From assembly GCA_011799875.1 (NCBI GenBank), contig JAAAXO010000383.1:186001-250000 (forward strand): 64,000 bases of DNA. The letters run 5' to 3'. Shown here piece after piece: positions 23,713-35,120 of this stretch; positions within the stretch are counted from its first letter, which is position 1; the number at the start of each line of letters is the position of its first letter. The notes below the pieces were generated by a model. It had not been told where the DNA came from. It worked only from the letters and a program-made list of their open reading frames with translations, and searched no databases. This stretch comes from Thinopyrum elongatum (taxonomy: Eukaryota > Streptophyta > Magnoliopsida > Poales > Poaceae). The translations under genes were made by a program, and so were the position numbers.

Positions 23713-24624
23713 TGATAGAGGTGGGGGTGTCCCGATCTTTCGATGAGATGATAGCTATCGATTTGGTGGAGTCGACTTTGACGATCCGACTACAAACGTG
23801 CACGACGTTGCGCCTTAGCAATCGCTAAACCAATCTCCCGAGGTTACTGACGATGCTGAAAGCACGATCAGCCTGACCACGAAGGTCTATTCCTGCACGC
23901 AATCGAAGAACAAGCAAGAATATGATAATGCAATCTGAATATTGCGAATATAGATGAAGTATTGATAAAGGTGGGGATCCGAAAGCGGTCTTGGTCTGGT
24001 CGTTGGACACAAACGAAGTACACGAAGTTGCAATGGCTAACTTTTAACTAAACAAATCCCAAAGTCTAAACGGTGCCCTAAGGGCTGTATATATGGAGGA
24101 AGAGGAGGGGATTTCGTGGCCCTTGAAGGAGGGGTCCGAAACCAACCCTATCTCTTGTTTCCCCACACATACGGACTCTAAAAACAGCCTATACTCAAGT
24201 ATTTCGAAATTACATGGGCCTGGCCGAATAATAAGGTGACGCAGCACCTATAATAGCCTCTGGACGAAATTTATGAAGTGACATCTTGTATATTTCGTCC
24301 AAGGCTTCCTGCACTCATTATGGTGGCTTCAAAGTCCTGAAATCATCACTTGTAACTCCGTTCTTGTTCCCCTTGTGCATGCCATCATCTCCATGCTTGA
24401 ACTTGCTCCAAGGTTCCTCTTTCTTGTCCAAGCTAGGCCCTTCATTTGTAAGCAAAACAAATGTATCCAATTTAGGCAGCATCATATTCTCATGAACTTT
24501 AGAATCATTACCAAGAAACGAAAGTACCTGATATTTTAATTGACGTGCGCGAGCTCTAGTAATTGGTCCAGTATGTATAGAAGCAGGGGCTGTGGGTGTA
24601 ACAATGGTATTGATGTCCTCATCA
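23713..24624 (-). repeat. Hybrid LTR: Cereba U3 with Quinta R-U5
   Basis: A 912-bp LTR that is the reciprocal hybrid. The left part (U5-R) is Quinta; from the cccaa at 24058-24062 rightwards (U3) it is Cereba. A polypurine tract follows on the right (24625-24638), so it acts as a 3' LTR to the pol remnant there. Confidence 0.86.
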
Positions 24625-24777
24625 TCCTCCCCTTCTTGAAATGAAGTCGTCCTCGACGGAAGCTCATCTTCCTCACCCAAATAAGGCTTCAGATCTGCAA
24701 TGTTAAAAGTGGGACTAACCCCAAAATCTGCAGGCAGCTCAAGTTTATATGCATTATCATTTATTTTCTCTAACACC
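24625..24777 (-). pseudogene. Cereba pol 3' remnant
   Basis: 153 bp of the integrase C-terminal region ([29 protein letters not shown]) and the polypurine tract. It is continuous in frame with the tail in the LTR at 24318-24624. It is cut at 24777 (flank acacc) by a Quinta LTR. Confidence 0.85.
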
Positions 24778-25759
24778 TGATGAGGACATGAATACCTTGG
24801 ATACGACCAAAAATATTGCATACATGTATATTTGTGAGGTGATTTCTAATGCAAACTATGCAATAATTTATTTGTGTCATCCAGGACAAAAATACTTCAC
24901 AAACTTTTGTGCCATGTCTAATTGCAGGTGTATGGGACATTTGTACAATTCACATATGAAGATAAGGGAAAACGAGAAGTTTAGGTGCTGTTCAAAAAGT
25001 CCTCTCACGTCACTTTTGGGCCAAGAGAAGATAGAGTCCAAGTCTCTCACGTTCTGGATTCAGATTCGGACTGCACAGACATACCTGACTCAAAACGCCA
25101 AGAACTTTTTCATACGGACTCCGAATTGCGTGATTCTTTTTTTGTTGGAAAGTAGATTTCGTGCTCTTTCCAACCCAATTGGATTCACCTTAAAATTCAT
25201 CCGGAGCTATGAGTTATCGACGAAACAATCTAACGCTGTAGCAGAATCCGAGTCAAACTACAAGTCCAAAGGTGTTGCATCACCTCCACTTGGGCCCATG
25301 AGCCTTGTACGACCTAGGGTTAGTTTTAGGCTGCCTTGGGACGTCCTCCCACCTCCTTGGCCGCCACCCCTTACTCCTATATAAGTAGATCCATCTAGTA
25401 GCTTTTTCCTTGGGATTTGTTTAGTTAAAAGTTAGCCATTGCAACTTCGTGTACTTCGTTTGTGTCCAACGACCAGACCAAGACCGCTTTCGGATCCCCA
25501 CCATTATCAATACTTCATCTATATTCGCAATATTCAGATTGCGTTATCATATTCTTGCTTGTTCTTCGATTGCGTGCAGGAATAGACCTTCGCGGTCAGG
25601 TTGATCGTGCTTCCAGCATCGTCAGTAACCTCAGGAGATTGGTTTAGCGATTGCTAAGGCGCAACGTCGTGCACGTTTGTAGTCGGATCGTCAAAGTCGG
25701 CTCCACCAAATCGATAGTTACCATCTCATCGAAAGATCGGGACACCCTCGCCTCTATCA
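24778..25759 (+). repeat. Quinta LTR at an inversion breakpoint
   Basis: A complete 982-bp LTR, pure Quinta, with the intron-like segment at 24839-24927. The left flank is acacc (Cereba pol) and the right flank caaac (25760-25764, Cereba leader). The right flank is the reverse complement of gtttg, which flanks the 5' LTR of the minus-strand Quinta at 37520-37524. Confidence 0.88.
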
Positions 25760-26452
25760 CAAACTATCAGGATTGGCACGAAATTTTTATTTTTGACAAA
25801 TTTTTTTTTCAGAATTCAGGGCAGCGACGACGAAAAAGTGCGACAAAAAATCACTATGATGGCGAGTGTCTCAAAACGCTCCCTGGGACCTAAAAATAGG
25901 ATAGGGAAAAAATATTTTTGACTGCCGAAATTTTGGCCTAAAAACTGCCCGGGGGTCTCCAGACTTTTTTTTTTCCGAATCCTACTCAGGCAAGGAAACA
26001 CGAATCGGAAAATAGATGGGTCTCGAAAACAAACCTAATATGAAAAGAACTCGGATTGGTGGTCGATATATTGTGGTACAATATGGCAGCGGTGATGGTA
26101 TATGGCAGCGGTGGTAGGATATGGCAGCGGTGGTGGTATATGGCAGCGGTGGTGGTATATTGCAGCGGTGGTGGTATATGGTGCGGCGGCGGCGTGACAA
26201 ACTGTGACAGAACTCGAAACTCTAAAGGACTAGACGCTAAGACCAGCAACTAGACACGACGATGCAACCGCAAAATCAACAAAGCAAAAACCCTAAAAAG
26301 ATTATGCAAAGGCTATGATTGGTTCGGATATGATGAACTAACCCTATTTTTTTTTTGGCTTTTTCGTGGACTGTAGGTATGAAGAACAGACTCGATCTAA
26401 ACTATGAAAAACTGTAAAATCTCACCGAGCAACCTGAAAATCTGATACCACT
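25760..26452 (-). mobile_element. Cereba leader (type B), LTR-proximal part
   Basis: The minus-strand leader with the primer site at 26442-26450 and a ggtggtatat-type minisatellite at about 26084-26185. It differs from type A leaders in its middle (cgggggtctccagac). It pairs in type and at the target duplication with 37520-38004, which carries the gag-proximal half of such a leader. Confidence 0.83.
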
Positions 26453-27095
26453 TGATAGAGGCGAGGGTGTCCCGATCTTTCGATGAGATGATAGCTATAG
26501 TTTTTGGTGGAGTAGACTTTGACGATCCGACTACGAACGTGCGAGGACGTCGCGCCTTAGCAATCGCTAAACCAACTCCGAGAGGTTATTGACCACACCG
26601 GAGCACAATCAACCTGACCACGAGGGTCTATCTCCTGCAAGCAAACGAAGAACAAGCAAGAAACTAAGATTTGCAATCTGGATATCGCGAATATAAGATG
26701 AAAGCTTTATTGATCAAGGTGGGGTTCTGTGACGTCTTGGTCTGGTCGTTGAACACAAACGAAGTACGCGAAGTTGCAGCTATGGCGAACTTTTAATCTA
26801 AACAAAACCCAAAGTCTAAACGGTGCCCTAAGGGCTGTATATATGGAGGAAGAGGAGGGGATTTCGTGGCCCTTGAAGGAGGGGTCCGAAACCAACCCTA
26901 TCTCTTGTTTCCCCTCACATACGGACTCTAAAAGCAGCCTATACTCAAGTATTTCGAAATTACATGGGCCTGGCCCAATAATAAGGTGACGCAGCACCTA
27001 TAATAGCCTCTGGATGAAATTTATGAAGTGGCATCTTGTATATTTCGTCCAAGGCTTCCTGCACTCATTATGGTGGCTTCAAAGTCCTGAAATCA
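26453..27095 (-). repeat. Cereba 5' LTR, interrupted
   Basis: 643 bp of a minus-strand 5' LTR (primer site at its left), cut at 27095 (flank aatca, 27091-27095) by a second LTR. Its remaining 5' end is not adjacent. Confidence 0.87.
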
Positions 27096-27123
27096 TGATG
27101 AGGACATCAATACCATTGTTACA
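27096..27123 (+). repeat. 28-bp LTR stub
   Basis: Only the first 28 bases of a plus-strand Cereba LTR remain (tgatgaggacatcaatac onward). It is cut at 27123 (flank ttaca) by the next LTR. It represents the middle layer of a three-deep nesting. Confidence 0.85.
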
Positions 27124-28045
27124 TGATAGAGGCGAGGGTGTCCCGATCTTTCGATGAGATGATAGCTATCGTTTTTGCTGGAGTAGACTTTGACGATCCG
27201 ACTACGAACGTGCGAGGACGTCGCGCCTTAGCAATCGCTAAACCAACTCCGAGAGGTTAATGACCACGCCGGAGCACAGTCAACCTGACCACGAGGGTCT
27301 ATCTCCTGCAAGCAAACGAAGAACAAGCAAGAAACTAAGATTTGCAATCTGGATATTGCGAATATAAGATGAAAGCTTTATTGATCAAGGTGGGGTTCTG
27401 TGACGTCTTGGTCTGGTCGTTGAACACAAACGAAGTACGCGAAGTTGCAGCTATGGCGAACTTTTAATCTAAACAAAACCCACGTCTAAACGACGCCCTA
27501 AGGGCTGTATATATGGAGGAAGAAGGGGGGAATTTCGTGGCCCTTGGAGGAGAGATCCGAAACCAACCCTAACTCTTGTTTTCCCACACATACGGACTCT
27601 AAAAACAGCCTATACTCAAGTATTTCGAAATTACATGGGCCTGGCCCAATAATAAGGTGACGCAGCACCTATAATAGCCTCTGGATGAAATTTATGAAGT
27701 GGCATCTTGTATATTTCGTCCAAGGCTTCATGCACGCATTAAGGTGGCTTCAATGTCCTGAAAACATCACTTGTAACTCCGTTCTTGTTCCCCTTGCGCA
27801 TGCCATCATCTCCATGCCTGGTCTTGCTCCAGTGTTCATCCCTCTTATCCATGCCAGGCCCTTCATTTGTAAGTAAGACAAATGTATCCAATTTAGGCAG
27901 CATCATATTCTCATGAACATTAGAATCATTACCAAGAAACGAAAGTACCTGATAATTTAATTGGCGTGCGCGAGCTCTAGTAATTGGTCCAGTGTATGTA
28001 GCAGTAGGTGCTGTGGGTGTAACAATGGTATTGATGTCCTCATCA
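27124..28045 (-). repeat. Cereba LTR (3' LTR, diverged subtype)
   Basis: A 922-bp 3' LTR followed on the right by a polypurine tract (28046-28058). It is the most divergent Cereba LTR here (acgtctaaacgacgccc, gaggagagatccg), so probably an older or different subfamily. Confidence 0.88.
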
Positions 28046-31000
28046 TCATCCCCTTCTTGAAATGAAGTCGTCCTCGACGGAAGCTCATCTTCCTCACCAA
28101 AATAAGGCTTCAAATCTGCAATATTAAAAGTGGGACTAACCCCAAAATCTGCAGGCAGCTCAAGTTTATATGCATTATCATTTATTTTCTCTAACACTTT
28201 AAATGGACCATCAGCACGTGGCATTAGCTTTGATTTGCGCAAATCAGGAAATCTATCCTTACGCAAATGTAACCAAACAAGATCTCCAGGTGCAAAGACA
28301 ACACGTTTTCTACCCTTATCTCCAGCAAGTTTATATTTAGCATTCATACACTCAATGTTCTCCTTAGTTAACTCATGCATTTTTAAGATCAATTCAGCAC
28401 GTTGTTTAGCATCAAAATTAACCTTCTCCGAAGATGGAAGAGGCAACAAATCAATAGGTGCACGAGGAAGGAAACCGTACACAATTTCAAAAGGACACAT
28501 CTTAGTAGTAGAATGCAATGAACGATTATAAGCAAATTCAATATGAGGCAAGCATTCTTCCCACTTTTTCTTGTTATTCTTCAAAACAGCCCTAAGCATA
28601 GTAGACAATGTTCTATTGACTACTTCAGTTTGTCCGTTAGTTTGGGGGTGACATGTAGTACTAAAAAGCAGTTTAGTCCCCAACTTAGCCCATAAACATC
28701 TCCAAAAGTGGCTAAGAAATTTAGTATCACGATCTGAAACAATAGTATTTGGCACACCATGCAAGCGTATATTTCACGAAAGAACAAATCAGCAACATTA
28801 ACAGCATCATCGCTTTTATGACATGGTATAAAGTGTGCCATTTTCGAGAACCTATCCACGACAACAAATATGCTATCCCTCCCCTTCTTTGTTCGAGGTA
28901 AACCTAAAACAAAGTCCATAGATATATCCTCCCAAGGAAAACTAGGTACAGGCAAAGGCATATATAAACCATGAGGATTGAGTCGTGACTTAGCTTTTTG
29001 ACATGTAGTGCAGCGAGCAACAAAACGCTGAACATCCCGTCTCATCTTTGGCCAAAAGAAATGTGTAGCAAGTATATCCTCCGTCTTCTTCACGCCAAAG
29101 TGTCCCATTAATCCTCCTCCATGCGCCTCCTGCAACAACAAAAGACGAACAGAGCTAGCTGGAATGCATAGCTTGTTAGCACGAAACACAAATCCATCGT
29201 TAACGACGAACTTGTTCCATGTTCTCCCTTCCTTACAATTCTGCAATACATCTTTAAATTCAGCATCATGCACATATTGATCTTTGATGGTCTCCAAACC
29301 AAATATTTTAAAGTCAAGTTGTGAAAGCATAGTATAACGACGAGACAATGCATCAGCAATAACATTTTCTTTACCCTTCTTGTGTTTAATGACATAAGGG
29401 AAAGTCTCAATAAATTCAACCCATTTAGCATGTCTACGGTTCAGTTTTGCTTGACTTTTAATGTGTTTCAAAGATTCATGATCAGAATGTATAACAAATT
29501 CTTTGGGCCATAAATAATGTTGCCATGTTTCTAAGGTCCGAACAAGAGCATATAATTCTTTATCATAAGTAGAATAGTTCTGACTAGGCCCACTCAATTT
29601 TTCAGAAAAGTATGCAACAGGTTTGCCATCTTGTAATAAAACACCTCCTAATCCAATTCCACTAGCATCACATTCAAGCTCAAAAGTCTTATTAAAATCA
29701 GGAAGTTGGAGTAAAGGAGCATGTGTCAACTTATCTTTCAATACCGTGAAGGCTTCTTCCTGTGAGGTACCCCAAACAAAAGGCACATCCTTCTTTGTAA
29801 GCTCATTGAGAGGTGCAGCAATGGTGCTGAAATCTCTCACAAAACGCCTATAGAAACCAGCGAGTCCAAGAAAACTCCTCACTTGTGTGACCGTTTTGGG
29901 CTGTGGCCAACTCTCAATAGCTTCAATCTTGGCTTTATCAACTTCAATTCCCTGTGGAGTAACAACATAGCCAAGAAAAGATACTCGGTCGGTGCAAAAG
30001 GTGCACTTCCCAAGGTTACCAAACAAACGTGCATCACATAAAGCAATAAAAACAGCACGTAAATGTTCCAAATGTTCCTCCAAATATCTGCTATAAATCA
30101 GTATATCATCAAAATAGACTACCTCAAATCGTCCAATGAAAGCACGTAAAACTTCGTTCATTAATCTCATGAAAGTACTAGGTGCATTAGTTAACCCAAA
30201 AGGCATGACTAACCACTCATATATTCCAAACTTTGTTTTAAATGCTGTTTTCCATTCATCCCTCAATTTCATACGAATTTGATGGTACCCACTACGCAAA
30301 TCAACTTTGGAGAATATTGTAGAGCCACTCAATTCATCAAGCATATCATCTAGTCAAGGAATAGGATGACGATAACGAATAGTAATATTATTAATGCCTC
30401 TACAATCAACACACATACGCGATGTACCATCCTTTTTCGGCACTAGAATAATAGGAACAGCACAAGGACTAAGGGATTCGCGTATATAACCTTTGTCGAG
30501 CAACTCCTGGACTTGACGCATAATCTCCTTCGTCTCCTCTGGATTAGTACGGTATGGTGCACGGTTGGGTAGCGATGCACCGGGAATTAAGTCAATCTGA
30601 TGCTCAATCCCTCGAATAGGTGGTAATCCCGGAGGCACATCTTGTGGAAAGACGTCGGCGAACTCCTGCAAAATGTTAGTAACAGCAGGAGGCAAAGAGG
30701 AAGGCATGTCCTCGAATGAAAATAATGCCTCTTTGCACACAAAAGCATAGCAAACAGATTTGCTGAAATCTAGATCATCAATATCAGATTTGGTGGCAAG
30801 TAAACATGCACTTTTCAATTTAATTTCAGAAGCAACACTAGATGTTTTATTATTAGGATTCATTTGTTGCTCAAATTCTTTTGCCACAATCTGATTTTCA
30901 CTCTTATTTTGCTCCTGTTTTGCCTTACTAGCTCTATTAATATCTTCTTTCAAAATAGAATCAGGAGACATAGGAAGCAAAGTAATATGTTTATCCTTAT

Positions 31001-31769
31001 GAACAAGAGTATACTGATTGTTTCTACCATGGTGTACAGAACTTTTATCAAATTGCCATGGTCTACCAAGTAATAAGGAACATGCTTGCATGGGTACCAC
31101 ATCAGAATCAACAAAATCAGCATACGTAGAGATACTAAAATGCACACGAACAGTACGTGTTACCTTAACCTTGCCGCTGTTGTTAAACCATTGGATATAG
31201 TAAGGATGTGGATGTGGTCTTGTGGTGAGAGAGAGCTTCTCCACCATCTCCATGCTAGCCAAGTTGTTGCAGCTCCCTCCATCTATGATGACGCGAATAG
31301 AACGTTCCTTCACAACTCCCTTTGTATGGAACAAATTATGCCTCTGATTTTGCTCAGCTTGTGTGACCTGCACACTCAAAACACGTTGAGCAACTAAACA
31401 TTCATACCTGTCAGCGTCTTCAGGAGCCATGTATTGCGTCTCTTGTTCAGAATCATCTCCACCGTGTTCTTCACGTGTAATGAGAGCCAAAGTCTCCTCA
31501 TCATAGTCACTAGCGGACTCATACCCACCATCCTCGGTAGCAATCATCACACGCTGAGATTTGCATTCTCTCGCATAATGACCTCTTCCCTTACAACGAC
31601 GACAAATAATATCACTTGTGTGCCCTATTGATGCCATGGAAGAAGAAGAACTCTGTGCAGGCCCGGTAGGTGTGCTCTTGGCAGATAGTGGTGGTTGTGC
31701 CTGCTTCCTTGTATCACGGCTGGAGGTGGCAGCTGATGGAGGTGTCAGTGCAATAGAATGTGTGGAAGT
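27739..31769 (-). pseudogene. Cereba gag-pol, near-complete pol with two lesions
   Basis: The most complete pol gene in the window. Reading right to left: gag zinc knuckle (about 31563-31612), protease DGGS (about 31275), RT with VVYFDDIL (about 30107-30127), RNase H ([13 protein letters not shown], about 29650-29690; HSDHESLKH, about 29480), integrase HHCC region (about 29000-29130), integrase core D (SMDF, about 28920), D (SDRDTKF, about 28730) and E (GQTEVVNRT, about 28625), then the LTR-encoded tail ending at 27739. Two lesions break it. An AGA to TGA change at about 30351-30353 (P-I-P-stop) lies in RT. A one-base deletion near 28770 shifts the integrase frame just before HGVPNTIV. Gag is truncated at 31769 by a fold-back junction to a plus-strand leader. 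When intact, such a gene would supply all enzymes for Cereba and, by inference, Quinta. Confidence 0.88.
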
Positions 31770-32755
31770 CAAGTTGCTGGTCTTAGCGTCTAGTCCTTTA
31801 GAGTCTCGAGTTCTGTTCATAAGTTGTCACGCCGCCGCCGCACCATCATCATCGCCCCTGCCATCTACCACCACCGCTTATCCGCCACCGCTCTGAATCC
31901 ATATACCATCACCGATCTGTATCCATATACCACCACCGATCCGTATCCATATACCACCACCATATATCCACCACCAATCCGAGTTCTTTTCATATTAGGT
32001 TTGTTTTCGAGATCCATCTAGTTTCCGATTCGTGTTTCCTTGTCGGAGTAGGTTTCGGAAAAAAAAAAGTCTGGAGACCCCCGGGCAGTTTTTAGGCCAA
32101 AATTTCGGCAGTCAAAAATATTTTTTCCCTATCCTATTTTTAGGACCCAGGGAGCGTTTTGAGACACTTGCCATCATAGGGATTTTTTGTCGCACTTTTT
32201 CGTCATCGCTGCCCTGATTTCCGAAAAAAAAATTTGTCAAAAAAAAATTTCGTGCCAATCCTGTTAGTTTGACTTGGGAAGAGTTTTGAGACACTCGCCA
32301 TTATAGTGATTTTTTGCAAAAAAAAAAGGAGCGCAAAAAAAAAACGAATTTTTTTTAGAGTGTGCTCTTCCCTTGTTTACGTGCCGGCCGTGATTTTGTT
32401 AGTGTTCTAGGCTCGCGTCTCTAGTACGGTCTAGCCTAGGACCAGCACAGTACCGTCGTTGAGCTTTTATTCAACTTTGCATCTCTGAATTGATTATTGC
32501 TGACATTTTTGCTACCATATCATCAGCCTTCCCAGCACCACATACATCTACGTCGTGCGTTTAACACCACCTGGCAATCGCTCTGTCCAATCTTTAAGAG
32601 TTTTGACTACAACGGTTGCCGATCTCCACCTGCTGCTGGGTAAGAACTGGTAAGCATTTGAGATTCGCTTGACGGATTTGTGATACACCACCACCACCAC
32701 CACTTCCTAGTAGTCTGTAGGATCATATTCTTGTGTGTTTCTATTGCTGCTAACC
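31770..32755 (+). mobile_element. Cereba leader (type B), inverted against the neighbouring gag
   Basis: The plus-strand leader from about 160 bp inside the primer site to the gag ATG at 32756. It has a ggtggtatat-type minisatellite (reverse complement, about 31870-31985), poly-A/T tracts at 32222-32355 and the GGTAAGAACTGGTAAG motif at about 32639-32654. Its left edge joins gag of the opposite strand with at most one shared base. Confidence 0.83.
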
Positions 32756-32782
32756 ATGGCAGGATCACAAGCCGATGAGACT
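32756..32782 (+). pseudogene. First nine codons of Cereba gag
   Basis: ATG plus eight codons (MAGSQADET) ending in agact, cut by the LTR at 32783. The continuation of this gag, of the same sequence subtype (caatcagtct on the minus strand), sits at 12318-15231. Confidence 0.83.
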
Positions 32783-33685
32783 TGATAGAGGCGAGGGTGT
32801 CCTGATCTTTCGATGAGATGATATCTATCGTTTTTGGTGGAGTAGACTTTGACGATCCGACTACGAACGTGCGAGGACGTCGCGCCTTAGCAATCGCTAA
32901 ACCAACTCCGAGAGGTTATTGACCACGCCGGAGCACAATCAACCTGACCCCGAGGGTCTATCTCCTGCAAGCAAACGAAGAACAAGCAAGAAACTAAGAT
33001 TTGCAATCTGGATATTGCGAATATAAGATGAAAGCTTTGTTGATCGAGGTGGGGTTCTGTGACGTCTTGGTCTGGTCGTTGAACACAAACGAAATACGCG
33101 AAGTTGCAGCTATGGCGAACTTTTAATCTAAACAAAACCCAAGGAAAAAGCTACTAGATGGATCTACTTATATAGGAGTAAGGGGTGGCGGCCAAGGAGG
33201 TGGGAGGACGTCCCAAGGCAGCCTAAAACTAACCCTAGGTCGTACAAGGCTCATGGGCCCAAGTGGAGGTGATGCAACACCTTTGGACTTGTAGTTTGAC
33301 TCGGATTCTGCTACAGCGTCAGATTGTTTCGTCGATAACTCATAGCTCCGGATGAATTTTAAGGTGAATCCAATTGGGTTGGAAAGAGCACGAAATCTAC
33401 TTTCCAACAAAAAAAGAATCACCCAATTCGGAGTCCGTATGAAAAAGTTCTTGGCGTTTTGAGTCAGGTATGTCTGTGCAGTCCGAATCTGAATCCAGAA
33501 CGTGAGAGACTTGGACTCTATCTTCTCTTGGCCCAAAAGTGACGTGAGAGGACTTTTTGAACAGAACCTAAACTTCTCGTTTTCCCTTATCTTCATATGT
33601 GAATTGTACAAATGTCCCATACACCTCACAAATATACATGTATGCAATATTTTTGGTCGTATCCAAGGTATTCATGTCCTCATCA
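32783..33685 (-). repeat. Hybrid LTR lacking the 89-bp segment; inversion breakpoint
   Basis: A 903-bp LTR with Cereba R-U5 and Quinta U3 (switch 33138-33142). It is exactly 89 bp shorter than the 992-bp hybrids because the GT...AG segment is missing at 33624/33625. The left outer flank agact is the reverse complement of agtct at 15227-15231. The right side meets the Quinta purine tract (33686-33699). Confidence 0.88.
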
Positions 33686-35120
33686 TCCTCCACTTCTTGA
33701 AAACAAAGCCGTCATCGGCGTTGCTTAATCTGAAATGTGGCTAACAAAAGAGACAAGGTGTACATGTTGTATATGTATATGTCATCCATTTTTACTTCCC
33801 TTGATTTTTGCACATATGACACATGTATACATGAGTAACTTTCATAGTTCATAAAATGTAAAGCCAAAATATTATCACAAGTATTAGAAGACATGAAAAT
33901 ATTGCAACTCAATTTGCACATATAAGTGAAGCTCTTATTCATATCAAAGGATTGACAATGTTCATCATTAAACCATCCCAACATTGGTGAATAAACCTTA
34001 CTTGCATCAAATTTACATGCTACTACATGCTTAAATAAGCAAACATGCAATAAGTCTTTTGACACAAAATCATCACCAAGATTAGAGGTCATATCAAAAT
34101 GATTAAACATTGGTTCTTTTGCATCAACAGTTAATTCAATTGGTGCACTCAAAATTGTTTGTATTTCAGTTGTTTGATCACATGACGCATTCATGACAGT
34201 AACACAATTCTCTAAAATAGGTGACGTGCCCAAATCAATAGGTAACTCAACACATGATGTATTCAAGTTAACTAGGCATGCATCATTCTCATGTGAAAGT
34301 GGAAAATATGTACCTTTGTCATTACCTCTTATGATCAACTCAGATGATGTAGGCACTCTCGGTGGTGATGTGTCACATGGTGGAGATGATGTAGTCATCG
34401 CAACAACGGATGTGGTTGTCATAGTACGCCTAGTAGTTAAAGAAACATCTATATCAACACTTGGAATGTGCATCGTGCACTTGTTCTCCTTGTGGGCAAC
34501 ACGTCGTTTTATTTCCTGTTCAGCTTTGCAAGCAAGACGAAACAAATGGTCCATAGGATAACACTCTTCATGAATTAGTATCTCTTGAATATCACGGTTT
34601 AATCCTCCCCAAAATCTATCCATAAAATCTTCTTCACTTTCTTCTAAAAATGAGTGCAACAATGTAGTTTGTAAATCATCTTAATATTTTGTTACCGTGT
34701 CAGTGCCTTGTTTTAAATGTTGTAATTTTTTAATCATGCCACGAGTATAATAAACATCAACGAATCTATCTCTCATGACAAGTTTTAAATCATCCCAAGT
34801 AGTAGGTATAAGATCAGGGTTTAACCGACAATATTCACTCCACCAAACTAAAGCAAAGCTACTAAAAGTACTAACCGCAGCTTGAAATTTTCCACGCTCA
34901 TCAAAATTATGGGAAGCAAATATAGCATTTATTTCGTACTCCCATTCAATATATAAATCAGGCCTAAAACGACCAGTAAATGGTGGCATGGAAACATTAA
35001 CCTGATTATGTGCATTCTGATGTAATTGCTCCTCTTGTGGCGGTTGTTGCATTTTCTTAGGTGATGGCAAATCTCCCACGATCGATGAAGCCCAAGAACT
35101 AACAACTCCGGAACCTGCCA
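33686..35120 (-). pseudogene. Quinta gag with nonsense codon
   Basis: A minus-strand gag-like gene starting at 35120 (MAGSGVVSSW). The gag domain runs through WWSEYCRLNP and HLKQGTDTVTKY. A TAT to TAA change at about 34678-34683 (K-Y-stop-DDL) then ends it near codon 146. The rest is open to the purine tract, including the Ser/Thr-rich linker and the cysteine-rich segment (LLHVCLFKHVVACK, MCKLSCNIFMSSNTCDN). It differs from the copy at 20636, whose stop is elsewhere. It has no zinc knuckle or enzymes. Confidence 0.86.

Larger units (their letters stand above)
25760..32782. other. Block inverted between opposed LTRs
   Basis: The block is bounded by a plus-strand LTR (24778-25759) and a minus-strand LTR (32783-33685). 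Reversing it restores two 5-bp target duplications (gtttg/gtttg around the minus-strand Quinta; agtct/agtct around the LTR of 15232). It also rejoins two leaders and one gag gene at the correct base. See the findings for the argument and the misassembly alternative. Confidence 0.65.
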
